From NCBI GenBank assembly GCA_036389135.1, contig DASVQP010000048.1, positions 122,399-186,398 of the forward strand: a stretch of 64,000 bases of DNA, written 5' to 3'. The translations under genes and the position numbers were made by a program. Below the pieces are notes generated by a model. That model searched no databases. It was not told the DNA's origin and worked only from the letters and a program-made list of their open reading frames with translations. Below, one piece after another: positions 14,322-22,686 of the stretch (position 1 is the first letter of the stretch; each line of letters begins with the position of its first letter). This stretch comes from Longimicrobium sp. GTDB taxonomy: Bacteria; Gemmatimonadota; Gemmatimonadetes; Longimicrobiales; Longimicrobiaceae.

Positions 14322-15642
14322 GCTGCTGACCGTGGTCATCGTGCTGGCGCTGGTGCTGGCCAACGGGCTCTTCGTGGCGGCGGAGTTCGCCATCGTGGGG
14401 GTGCCGCGCGTGGCCATCGAGCGCCGCGCCGCCGCCGGCGACCGCGTGGCGCGCACGGTGCTCGGCATCATGCGCGACAACCGGCGCCGCGACCGCTTCA
14501 TCGCCACCGCGCAGCTCGGCATCACCGTGGCGTCGCTGGGGCTGGGCATGTACGGCGAGCACAAGCTGGCGGAGTGGTTCGGCCGCATGCTGCACTCGGC
14601 CGGGGCGGGGGACTGGCGCTGGCTTCCCGCGCACACGCTGGCGAGCGTGCTGGCAGTCATCATCCTCACCTACCTGCACATCGTGCTGGGGGAGATGATT
14701 CCCAAGTCGATTGCCCTGCAGCGCGCCGAGCGCACGGTGCTCTGGGTGACGCCGGTGCTCCTGCTGGTGCAGCGGATCACCCTTCTCCTCATCATCTTCC
14801 TGTCGTTCCTGGGGAACGCGCTGCTGCGCCGCTTCGGGATCAACCGCGCCGAGCTGCAGCCGGAGCAGGTGAGGACGCCGGAGGAGCTGCAGTACATCAT
14901 CCGCGAGAGCGAGGCGGGGGGGATGCTGCGCCGCGACACGGCCAACGTGGTGCAGGAGCTCCTGGAGCTGGGCGACCTCACGGCGGGCGAGGTGATGGTG
15001 CCGCGCGTGAGGATCACGGGCATTCCCGTGGGCGCCAGCTTCGAGCAGGTGACCCGCATCGTGAGGAGCACGCCGCACACGCGCTACCCCATCTACGACG
15101 AAAGTCTGGACAACATCGTGGGAATGGTGCATATAAAGGATCTCTTCCACCGCCTCCGCCAGGGGCGCGCCGTGCACGCCAACGACGCCCGCCCCGTCCC
15201 CTACGTTCCCGAGACCGCCGACATCGACACCGTCCTCCACGCGATGCGCACCGCGCGCACGCAGCTCGCCGTCGTCATGGACGAGCACGGCGGCACCGCG
15301 GGGATCGTGACCATCGAGGACCTCTTCGAAGAGGTGGTGGGCGAGATCGAGGAGGGATTGCACACCCGCCCCGAGGTCTTTCGCGACGAGGAGGGCCGCG
15401 TGGTGGCCGAGGGCACGGTGCGGCTGGACGAGGTGGGCGACTTCCTGGGCGTCGTCCTGGAGCACGAGGAAGTGGACACCGTCAGCGGCCTGGTCCTCGC
15501 CGAGCTGGAGCGCCCCCCCCTCGTAGGCGACGCAGTGGAGTACGACGGCGTCCGCTTCGAGGTCACAGAGGTCGAGGGCCACGGCGTCCGCCAGGTAGTC
15601 GTCACCGCGGTGCGGGCGCCGCTGCCGGGGCCGCCGGAGTGA
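14314..15642 (+). CDS. HlyC/CorC-family (CNNM/CBS) membrane protein 2
   Basis: A 442-residue paralogue of the upstream gene with the same order: CNNM domain (1-190, LFVAAEFAIVGVPRV), CBS pair (about 205-345, VMVPRVRITGIP and AVVMDEHGGTAGIVTIEDLF) and CorC_HlyC domain (about 350-440). Its start lies 8 bp inside the previous gene. The product should sit in the inner membrane with the CBS and C-terminal domains in the cytoplasm. Tandem CNNM paralogues are common in bacteria and usually assigned to metal-ion efflux; substrate unknown. Confidence 0.9.
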   Translation: MGELLTVVIVLALVLANGLFVAAEFAIVGVPRVAIERRAAAGDRVARTVLGIMRDNRRRDRFIATAQLGITVASLGLGMYGEHKLAEWFGRMLHSAGAGDWRWLPAHTLASVLAVIILTYLHIVLGEMIPKSIALQRAERTVLWVTPVLLLVQRITLLLIIFLSFLGNALLRRFGINRAELQPEQVRTPEELQYIIRESEAGGMLRRDTANVVQELLELGDLTAGEVMVPRVRITGIPVGASFEQVTRIVRSTPHTRYPIYDESLDNIVGMVHIKDLFHRLRQGRAVHANDARPVPYVPETADIDTVLHAMRTARTQLAVVMDEHGGTAGIVTIEDLFEEVVGEIEEGLHTRPEVFRDEEGRVVAEGTVRLDEVGDFLGVVLEHEEVDTVSGLVLAELERPPLVGDAVEYDGVRFEVTEVEGHGVRQVVVTAVRAPLPGPPE

Positions 15643-15888
15643 GGAGAGGTGCGTAAGTGCGCGAGTGCGTGAGTGCGTTGAACAGCGGCAGAACCGCCCG
15701 TGTCCTGCCCCGGAACCGCCGCCCGCGATACGCACCGCATCCGTAGGGCCGCCCCGCGTGGCTGCCCGTGCCTTCCCCCGCGCCGCTCGGGGCACCCCGC
15801 GCAGACGCACGCAAACCGCCCCTCCCCCAGGTAGTTAGTGGGGGAGGGGCCGCGAGGTGACGAGCGGGGGTGGGGGCCCGCCGCCCCC
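15643..15888. repeat. Intergenic patch with GGGGGAGGGG-type repeat copy 2
   Basis: Starts with degenerate GTGCGTGAGTGC-like tandem units (15650-15678), then a lone module A relative around 15748-15772, then at 15818-15889 a nearly exact inverted copy of the 9731 repeat: CCCCTCCCCCAGGTAG, GGGGGAGGGGCCGCGAGG, TGACGAGCGGGGGTGGGG. The last ends at the stop codon of the convergent kinase-like gene and may terminate both transcripts. Confidence 0.75.
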
Positions 15889-16503
15889 TCACATCATCGC
15901 CACCGCCCACGCCGCCCCCGCCCCCCCAAGCGTCACCCGCAGGTTGTCGTCCAGCGGGAGGGGCAGGAACTCGACGACCGCCGCCACCAGCGCCCCAGCC
16001 ACCGCGGACGCCGGGGTGATCCCGGGCACGACGAAGCCCAACGCGAGGCACACCACCAGCGCCGCCGCGAACCCTTCCCAGCTCTTCCCCCACGCCGTTC
16101 GGTGCCGCCCGAACCGCTTCCCCACCAGCGCCGCCGCCGCGTCGCCCAGCCCGTTGTACAGCATCCCCGCGACCGCGATGGGCTTGGGAAAGAGGACGAT
16201 CGCCGCCGCGTAGGCCAGCGCCATGTAGGTGCCGCCCGCCAGCCCGCGACGCTCGTGGGGGCGCAGCATGGTGCGCGTGAGGCGCAGGAAGTGGTAGCGC
16301 GGCCCGCGGAGCCGCAGGCGCGCCACGTCCACCCCCATCGCGATCACGGCCAGCGCCACCAGCCCCGCCGTCGCCGTGGCGCGGGGAAGGAGCCAGACCA
16401 GGAGCGGGAGCGCGACCGAGGAGATGTGGAACGCCTTGCGCGCCGCCTCCCGGCGCAGCGATCCGCGCATGGGGCGGGTACGGACTGCGTCGGGTGGGCG
16501 CAT
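15889..16503 (-). CDS. Dolichol/phytol kinase-like (SEC59/VTE5 family) membrane protein
   Basis: A 204-residue integral membrane protein of the diacylglycerol/polyprenol kinase family, which phosphorylates long-chain alcohols using CTP. The signature is in the C-terminal half: NGLGDAAAALVGKRFGRHR followed by GKSWEGFAAALVVC, the pattern shared with yeast Dgk1, dolichol kinase Sec59 and phytol kinase VTE5. An N-terminal EAARKAFHISSVALPL fits the conserved RK.FH motif. About six hydrophobic segments are visible. ATG at 16503 is one of two reasonable starts (the other is 16470); neither has a clear Shine-Dalgarno sequence. The lipid substrate (polyprenol, diacylglycerol or phytol for quinone recycling) cannot be chosen from sequence. 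Confidence 0.75.
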   Translation of the reverse strand: MRPPDAVRTRPMRGSLRREAARKAFHISSVALPLLVWLLPRATATAGLVALAVIAMGVDVARLRLRGPRYHFLRLTRTMLRPHERRGLAGGTYMALAYAAAIVLFPKPIAVAGMLYNGLGDAAAALVGKRFGRHRTAWGKSWEGFAAALVVCLALGFVVPGITPASAVAGALVAAVVEFLPLPLDDNLRVTLGGAGAAWAVAMM

Positions 16504-16795
16504 CGGGAGGGTCGTGGCAGGGGGTGTGGAGGCGGCGGGCGGCACGGCGGAAGCTATCACCGCGGCGCTTCCGAGGCTACGCACCAGGTGTAAAATTCTG
16601 TGCTGGCCGTAACGATCTTTGCCACCTCTGTGCGGACCGTGGGGTGGATGGGCGTTGAGGGACGAACAGAGCCGCAAGGAAACTGCTACAAAACGTGCAG
16701 AAAATCCACTAGATTGCACGGGTTTACCTGCTACACAGCACAACGGACCATCTGGCCGCGGAATTGCCTTTAGCCGGCCGATGGGAGGAAATCCG

Positions 16796-18007
16796 ATGCG
16801 TGAAAGAAAACTCGAATCGCTCCGGCGGATGGAGACGGAGGCGGGGATGATGCCGCCCACCATCGCCTACAACCCGGGGACGATGACCGATCCGCTGCCC
16901 GCGGTGGAGCGCGCCATGGCCGCGTTCCGCCGCCGCATTCGCGGCAACCCGCTGGCTGCGTACGCCCAGGCGCGCGCCGTCCTGGGCGAGCTGCGCCCGC
17001 TGGCCGCCGAGGTGTTCGGCGGCACGGCGGGGGAGTGGGCCTTCGCGGACGGCCACACCGCCACCATCGACCGCCTGGCCGACTCGCTCGCCGGGCTCCT
17101 GGTGGGTGCGGCGGTGTACAGCACCGACGGCGAGCACGTGGGCGGCGTGGGCGCCTTTGCGGCGGACCCGCGCTTCAAGCTCGTGCAGGTGAGCCCGGAG
17201 GCCATCGTGGACACTCCGGGGCGGCTGTACTTCCTCTCGCACCTCACCTGGGACACCAACCGCGACCTCAGCGCGCAGATCCGCGCGCTGGTGCGCCGGC
17301 CCGACTCGCCCATCGTGGTGGTGGACGGTACGCAGGCGTTGGGGCAGATCGACGTGGACGTGGCGGCGCTGGGGTGCCACGCCTACGTCGCCAGCGGTCA
17401 CAAGTGGCTGGGCGGGCCGCACGGCAGCGGGCTCCTCTACCTGCGCCACAACGTGATCGAGGAGTGGCCCTGCCCCTTCCGCGCAGGCGAGCCGCTCTGC
17501 GCGGAGCTCCCCATCGGGCGCTGGGAGCCGCGCGGGGGGCAGGACTTCTCCCGCATCGCCGGCCTCGCCGCGGCGGTCCGCGCCTTCCAGTGCCACGCGC
17601 GGCCCGGCCGTCCCATCCGCGAACGCTTCGAGGCGAAGGTGAAGGCGGTGCTTGGCGCACGGGCCCGCGTGGCGCAGGCCTCGGCGGCGGACGGGCGGGT
17701 GGTGGCGCTGGAGCTGGTGGGGATGGACGTGTACCCGGTGTACCGCGCCCTCGCCGAGCGCGGCGTCGCGGTGAAGTGCGTCAAGACGCGGGGGAAGACC
17801 CTCGCGGGCGAGGGCGTCGAGGTGCTGCGGATCGGCTTCCCCTGGTGGGCTGACGAGGCGGACATCGACCGCGCGGTGGAACTGCTTGGCGCCGTGGTGG
17901 AGGAGATGGAAGAGGTGCCCTCCCTGGCAGGGCGCGCACCGCAGGAGAGGGGGCAGCTCCGCGCCGTCTCCACGATTACTACACGCCGCGCTCTGGAGGC
18001 GCTGTGA
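16796..18007 (+). CDS. PLP-dependent class V aminotransferase-fold enzyme
   Basis: A 403-residue fold-type I PLP enzyme related to cysteine desulfurases, kynureninases and isopenicillin N epimerases. Asp177 in VVVDGTQALGQ should bind the pyridine nitrogen, and Lys203 in SGHKWLGGPHGSG should form the Schiff base. The usual cysteine desulfurase active-site loop is not obvious; Cys385 region reads KCVKTRG. The ATG at 16796 follows GGAGG. The gene overlaps the SQD1-like epimerase by GTGA, so the two probably serve one pathway: either an aminosugar step, or sulfite/sulfur release for a sulfosugar. Both are hypotheses; the sequence proves only the fold and cofactor. Confidence 0.8.
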   Translation: MRERKLESLRRMETEAGMMPPTIAYNPGTMTDPLPAVERAMAAFRRRIRGNPLAAYAQARAVLGELRPLAAEVFGGTAGEWAFADGHTATIDRLADSLAGLLVGAAVYSTDGEHVGGVGAFAADPRFKLVQVSPEAIVDTPGRLYFLSHLTWDTNRDLSAQIRALVRRPDSPIVVVDGTQALGQIDVDVAALGCHAYVASGHKWLGGPHGSGLLYLRHNVIEEWPCPFRAGEPLCAELPIGRWEPRGGQDFSRIAGLAAAVRAFQCHARPGRPIRERFEAKVKAVLGARARVAQASAADGRVVALELVGMDVYPVYRALAERGVAVKCVKTRGKTLAGEGVEVLRIGFPWWADEADIDRAVELLGAVVEEMEEVPSLAGRAPQERGQLRAVSTITTRRALEAL

Positions 18008-19194
18008 GTATTCTTGTACTTGGCGCGGATGGCTACCTGGGGTGGGCGCTGACCTCTCACCTGGCCATGACGGTGAAGGAGCCGATCCTGGCGGTCGACG
18101 ATCTCAGCAAGCGGCGCCGCGTGGCGGCCTCGGGGCACGAGAGCGCGATCCCGGTGCTCCCCTTCAACGAGCGCATCCGCCAGCTCCGCCGCGTCACTGG
18201 GCGGCGCGACGTGGCGGGGATCGAGGCGGGGGTGGTGGAGTGCGTGGACGAGCTGGTGAAGGGCACGCGCCCGCGCACCGTGGTGCACCTGGCGCAGATC
18301 CCGTCCGCCCCGTTCTCAATGCAGTCGTTCGCCGCCGCGCGGGAGACGCTGGAGAACAACGAGGTAGGCAATCTGGCCGTGCTCTTTGCCCTCCGCGACC
18401 GCTCGCCGGACACGCACCTGGTGAAGATGGGGAGCATGGGCGAGTACGCGCAGTGCGGCGTGTCGCTGGGCGAGGGGTACGTGGAGGCGACGCTGGACGG
18501 CGAAGAGACCTGCCGCCCTGTTCCCTTTCCGCGCGAAGCGGACGACGTGTACCACGTCACCAAGATCAACGACACCAACTTCCTGTCGATGGCGTGCCGC
18601 GTGTGGAGCCTCGCCTCCACGGATGTGATGCAGAGCGTGGTGTACGGCGTGTCGACACCGCTGTCGCGCGAGCATCCGCAGCTCGCCACGCGCTTCGACT
18701 GCGACCCGGTGTTCGGATCGGTGCTCAACCGCTTCGTGGCGCAGGCCGTCCGCGGCACGCCGCTCACCGTGCATGCCGGCGGCACCTCCAGCACGGGGCT
18801 GATCGCGCTGCAGGACACCATAGCGGCGCTCTCCTACTGGATTCAGCACCCCGCCTCCGCCGGCGAGCACCGGGTGATCAACCAGGCGGTCGAGACGCGC
18901 ACCACCGTGCTGGAGATCGCGCACCTGGTGCAGCGGCTGGCGGCCGAGCGCGGGATCGAGGTGGAGCTGTGCCACAAGCTCGACCCGCGCCACGAGCTGG
19001 AGCGTCCCAGCCGTGGCGGCCCCGCGCGCAACCTGCGCCTGCGCCAGACCGGCATCCCCACGCTGAAGCTGGAAGACGGCGTCCGCCAGCTGATGGACGA
19101 CCTCCTCTCCTGCGGCGAAAGCCTCTCCGGCGCCTCCACCCTCCCCTCCGTGGACTGGAAGGCCGGCGCTCCGGAGATGGAAGTGCTGCTCTAG
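18004..19194 (+). CDS. SQD1-like NAD-dependent epimerase (UDP-sulfoquinovose synthase-like)
   Basis: A 396-residue extended short-chain dehydrogenase. The Rossmann motif is VLGADGYLGWAL (4-15). The body follows UDP-sulfoquinovose synthase (SQD1/SqdB/Agl3) rather than ordinary UDP-sugar epimerases: HLAQIPSAPFSMQSF, HLVKMGSMGEYAQ, an EEGYV-like EGYVEATLDGEE, the catalytic YHVTK and then SLASTDVMQSVVYGVST. SQD1 makes UDP-sulfoquinovose from UDP-glucose and sulfite for sulfolipid or sulfated glycan. The product could be such a synthase or a related nucleotide-sugar enzyme. GTG start overlaps the upstream stop. A hairpin repeat with a T-run ends the operon. Confidence 0.78.
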   Translation: MSILVLGADGYLGWALTSHLAMTVKEPILAVDDLSKRRRVAASGHESAIPVLPFNERIRQLRRVTGRRDVAGIEAGVVECVDELVKGTRPRTVVHLAQIPSAPFSMQSFAAARETLENNEVGNLAVLFALRDRSPDTHLVKMGSMGEYAQCGVSLGEGYVEATLDGEETCRPVPFPREADDVYHVTKINDTNFLSMACRVWSLASTDVMQSVVYGVSTPLSREHPQLATRFDCDPVFGSVLNRFVAQAVRGTPLTVHAGGTSSTGLIALQDTIAALSYWIQHPASAGEHRVINQAVETRTTVLEIAHLVQRLAAERGIEVELCHKLDPRHELERPSRGGPARNLRLRQTGIPTLKLEDGVRQLMDDLLSCGESLSGASTLPSVDWKAGAPEMEVLL

Positions 19195-19210
19195 ATCCCC
19201 AACTGCAGCC

Positions 19211-19310
19211 TCGCACAGAGACACAGAGGGAACGGCAAGAGCAACGGAAAGTGGTTTCTTTCTGTTCCCCTTGTGGTTCCCTCTGTGGCCTCTGTGTGAT
19301 GCTGTTTTTT
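19211..19310. repeat. Long intergenic hairpin repeat, CACAGAG type, copy b, with T-run
   Basis: Begins 17 bp after the epimerase stop. TCGCACAGAGACACAGAGGG pairs with CCCTCTGTGGCCTCTGTGTGA (ends 19299) and is followed by GCTGTTTTTT (T6 at 19305-19310), making it a likely intrinsic terminator. Confidence 0.85.
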
Positions 19311-19323
19311 CCCATTTGAGACG

Positions 19324-20454
19324 ATGCGTACCAGGAATTTCGCGATGGCACTTGCGGCGCTCTCGCTGGCCGCGTGCGATACGGGGCGCGCGCAGCAGGT
19401 GCAGCCGCCGCGCCGGGTGTACGCGTGCGCCGCGAGCATGGCCCCCGACCAGCGCGCCGCCGATGCCGAGCTCCGCACCGGCTACGCGGCATGGCGCCAG
19501 CGCTACGTCACCAGCCGCGGCGCGGGGGGATTCCTGCGCGTGGCCATCGGCACCGGAAGAAACGACAAGACCGTGTCCGAGGGGATCGGCTACGGAATGC
19601 TGCTGGCCGCGTACCTGGACGACCAGGCCACCTTTGACGCGCTGTGGGCCTACGCGAAGCGCTACCGCAACGCGCGCGGCCTCATGGCGTGGGAGATCGA
19701 GGCCAGCGGCGCGCGGCCCCCGGGCGCCGGCGCCGCCGCCACCGACGCGGACGAGGACATGGCGTTCGCGCTGGTCGTGGCGGACCGGCGCTGGGGCGGG
19801 TACCGCGCCGAGGCGGTGGGGCTGATCGGCACGCTGATGCGGCACGCGGTGGAGCCGGGCACTTTTGTTATGAAGCCGGGCGACATCTGGGGAGGGTCGG
19901 AGATCACCAACCCGTCGTACTTCGCTCCCGCCTATTACAAGGTGTTCGCGCGCTACACCGGCGACGCGCGCTGGAACCGCGTCGTGGAGAGCAGCTACCG
20001 CATCATGGACCGCGTGGCGGCGCGCAATGCCACGGGGCTTCAGCCGGACTGGACGAACTCGGCCGGCGAGCCGCTGCGCAACCATCCCGGCCGCGGCTAC
20101 GACTACACGTACGACGCCGCGCGCGTCCCCTGGCGCCTCGCCAAAGACGCGGCCTGGAACTGCGATCCGCGCGCGCGCCGCCACCTGGAGCGGATGAACG
20201 GATTCTTCCGGCGCGTGGGCGCCCGCAACATCCTGGACGGCTACACCATGGCCGGGCGCGCCACCGCCGAGTCGCACAACGCCGTCTTCGTCGCGCCGGC
20301 GGCGGCGGCGGCGATGATGTCCGGCGACGCGCAATACCGCGCCTCCATGTGGGCGGAAATGGTGCGCGTGCGCGACCGCGCCTATTACGGAGACTCACTC
20401 CGCCTCCTCGCGCTCCTCCTGGCCAGCGGCAACATGCCGCCCCCGCGCCTGTAA
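19324..20454 (+). CDS. Glycoside hydrolase family 8 lipoprotein (endoglucanase-like)
   Basis: A 376-residue GH8 enzyme of the BcsZ/CelA type that cuts beta-1,4-glucans with inversion. The lipobox LAAC places the acylated cysteine at 18. The general acid is Glu86 in VSEGIGYGM and the family motif TDADEDMAFAL is at 140-150; AWNCDPRA and AESHNAVFVAP occur at the C-terminal side. GH8 enzymes often accompany bacterial cellulose synthesis, and a BcsA-type synthase lies 26 kb downstream, so it may trim or release an endogenous glucan at the cell surface. It has its own 5' gap after the copy b terminator. Confidence 0.85.
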   Translation: MRTRNFAMALAALSLAACDTGRAQQVQPPRRVYACAASMAPDQRAADAELRTGYAAWRQRYVTSRGAGGFLRVAIGTGRNDKTVSEGIGYGMLLAAYLDDQATFDALWAYAKRYRNARGLMAWEIEASGARPPGAGAAATDADEDMAFALVVADRRWGGYRAEAVGLIGTLMRHAVEPGTFVMKPGDIWGGSEITNPSYFAPAYYKVFARYTGDARWNRVVESSYRIMDRVAARNATGLQPDWTNSAGEPLRNHPGRGYDYTYDAARVPWRLAKDAAWNCDPRARRHLERMNGFFRRVGARNILDGYTMAGRATAESHNAVFVAPAAAAAMMSGDAQYRASMWAEMVRVRDRAYYGDSLRLLALLLASGNMPPPRL

Positions 20455-20614
20455 AGCTTTTTGACGGCGGCGCACCTCCGGGATTCGGCACACGCCTTGC
20501 CTTTCTGCACCAGAAACCGGTCACAGTTCGGGCCGTAAACGGCACCGCTCCAGCAGCTTGCGGGGAGCGCGCCGGCAGAGATGGGAACGCGTTACGGCAC
20601 CCCGGAGGTCCCGC

Positions 20615-22603
20615 ATGTTCGTATCGTTTTTTGCCACGCCCGCCGTATTCCGCACGCCCAGCGGCAAGCGCGCGCTCGCCGTGGAGTACGGGCCCGTCCT
20701 GCTGCTGCTCTTCGCCACCTGGGTGAAGCTGTTCTACGTGGCGATCCCGCAGGGGGAGGCGGTGGCGGAGTCGTGGTACCACTTCAGTCCGCGGCTGGCG
20801 GTGCAGGGGGGCGCGGCGAACTTCGCGGCCGTGATCGCGCTCGCGGCACCCCTCCTCCTCTTCTCTCCCATGGCGCGGCTGGCGGCGTTCTGGCTGCTGA
20901 ACGTGGTGGTGACGATGATCGTCCTCTCCAACGTGCTGAACCTCCGCTTCTTCGGCGACATCCTCTCGGTCTCCTCTTCGACCGACGCCAGCCAGCTCCC
21001 GCTCGTCATCGACAGCATCATCACCCTTCTGCGCCCGGCCGATGCGCTGCTCTTCGTGGACATCGCCGCGGCGATCGCGCTGGTGCCGTGGTACGCGCGG
21101 CGCGTGCACCGGGGTGCGGATGCCGGACGTTCGCTGCGCCGGGCGCTGGCCGGCCGCGCCGCGGTACTGGGCGGGGCGATGCTGCTGCTCATCCCGGCGC
21201 CGATCGTGGCGCTGGACCTGGAGGAGACCTTTCGCTACGACTTCTTCCGCTTCATCGGCGCCCGCCAGATCGGGGTGCTCAACTACCACTTCTACGAGGG
21301 CGGGCGCAGCGTCTATCGCGGTTGGATCGCCGGCCAGGCCGTGAGCGACGAGGACCGGCGCGATACCGAGCGCTACCTGCGAAGGTGGCGCGCCACGGCG
21401 GCCGCGCCTTCGGAGATGTTCGGGGTGGCGAAGGGGAAGAACGTCATCCTGGTGATGGTGGAGGCGCTGCACTCCTTTCCCATCGGGATGCGCGTGGATG
21501 GGCGGGAGGTGACGCCCAACCTGAACAGGCTGGCGGGGCAGAGCATCTACTTCGAGAACTTCTACCGGCAGGCGTGGGACGGGCGCACGGCGGACGGCGA
21601 GTTCATCTCGCTGCAGTCGCTGCATCCCCTCCCCGCGGGCGCGGTGACGACCACTTATCCGACGCACAACTACCGCGGCCTGCCAGAGATCCTGGCGGAG
21701 CGCGGCTACTCCACCATGGCGGCCCACGCGTACTACGGAACGCTCTGGAACAAGCGCGACATCAACCGGAGCCTGGGCTTCCAGCGGATGTACTTCCGCG
21801 AGGACTACCGCGGCAAGGAGAACGTCGGCCTGGGGCTGGGCGACGCCGACTTCTTCCCGCAGACCATCCCCATGCTGAAGCGTGAGCGCGCGCCCTTCCT
21901 GGGGTACCTGGTGACGCTCAGCACGCACCACCCGTACAACATCCCGCGGGAGCTGAAGAAGTTTCCGGTGGCGGGCCTGGAGGGGACGCTCCTTGGCGAC
22001 TACCTGCACACGGTGCACTACCTGGACGCGGCGCTGGGCGACTTCGTGAAGAAGCTGGAGGAGGAGGGGCTGCTGGACGAGTCCGTCCTGGTGGTGTACG
22101 GCGATCACGACGCGCAGCTCGGCCCGCCGGAGCACCTGGAGAAGCTGCTCACCGAACACGCCGGCTTCGGGCGGCGCGCCCCCGGCTTCGACGCGCGCTA
22201 CTGGCGCGAGGAGAACCGCCTTCCCCTCATCGTGCGCCTCCCCAACGGCGAGCACGCGGGGGTGCGCACCACCAGCGCTGGGCACGTGGACGTGGCGCCG
22301 ACGGTGCTGGGGCTGCTGGGGATCGGCAACCACGACATGGTGATGATGGGGCGCGACCTCACGCAAAACAGGGACGCGCCGGTGGTGTTCCGCGACGGGA
22401 GCTTCGTCCTTGGCAACACCGTGTGCCTGCCGCGCATCTCCGGGTCCGGCTGCTCCGACGTGCGCACCGGCTCCGCCGTCGATCCGGCCCCCCTGCAGGC
22501 GCACTTCGCCGAGGCTCGGCGCCAGCTCGACGTATCGGACATGGTGCTGATGGGGAACCTGATACCCCTTGCTCCCGTTCGGGAACAAAAGGAGGCACAA
22601 TGA
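20615..22603 (+). CDS. LtaS-like sulfatase-superfamily membrane phosphotransferase
   Basis: A 662-residue protein with about five N-terminal transmembrane segments (to about residue 215) and a large extracytoplasmic alkaline-phosphatase-fold domain (about 270-610). The likely nucleophile is Thr325 in GRTADGEF, in the position of the catalytic threonine of lipoteichoic acid synthase; GKNVILVMVEAL starts the domain, STHHPYN and YGDHD provide metal ligands. In Gram-negative bacteria such proteins transfer phosphoglycerol or phosphoethanolamine to glycans. The ATG at 20615 follows GGAGG; an upstream in-frame ATG at 20558 lacks one. Neighbouring GH8 and GH5 lipoproteins suggest a role in decorating a surface polysaccharide. 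Confidence 0.85.
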   Translation: MFVSFFATPAVFRTPSGKRALAVEYGPVLLLLFATWVKLFYVAIPQGEAVAESWYHFSPRLAVQGGAANFAAVIALAAPLLLFSPMARLAAFWLLNVVVTMIVLSNVLNLRFFGDILSVSSSTDASQLPLVIDSIITLLRPADALLFVDIAAAIALVPWYARRVHRGADAGRSLRRALAGRAAVLGGAMLLLIPAPIVALDLEETFRYDFFRFIGARQIGVLNYHFYEGGRSVYRGWIAGQAVSDEDRRDTERYLRRWRATAAAPSEMFGVAKGKNVILVMVEALHSFPIGMRVDGREVTPNLNRLAGQSIYFENFYRQAWDGRTADGEFISLQSLHPLPAGAVTTTYPTHNYRGLPEILAERGYSTMAAHAYYGTLWNKRDINRSLGFQRMYFREDYRGKENVGLGLGDADFFPQTIPMLKRERAPFLGYLVTLSTHHPYNIPRELKKFPVAGLEGTLLGDYLHTVHYLDAALGDFVKKLEEEGLLDESVLVVYGDHDAQLGPPEHLEKLLTEHAGFGRRAPGFDARYWREENRLPLIVRLPNGEHAGVRTTSAGHVDVAPTVLGLLGIGNHDMVMMGRDLTQNRDAPVVFRDGSFVLGNTVCLPRISGSGCSDVRTGSAVDPAPLQAHFAEARRQLDVSDMVLMGNLIPLAPVREQKEAQ

Positions 22604-22686
22604 GCATCCGATGTGGGTATAGCTGTTGCACTGGAGACCGAACGGTGGGCCCAATCCAGGCCCCCGCACCCCTGCGCACCGAAAAA

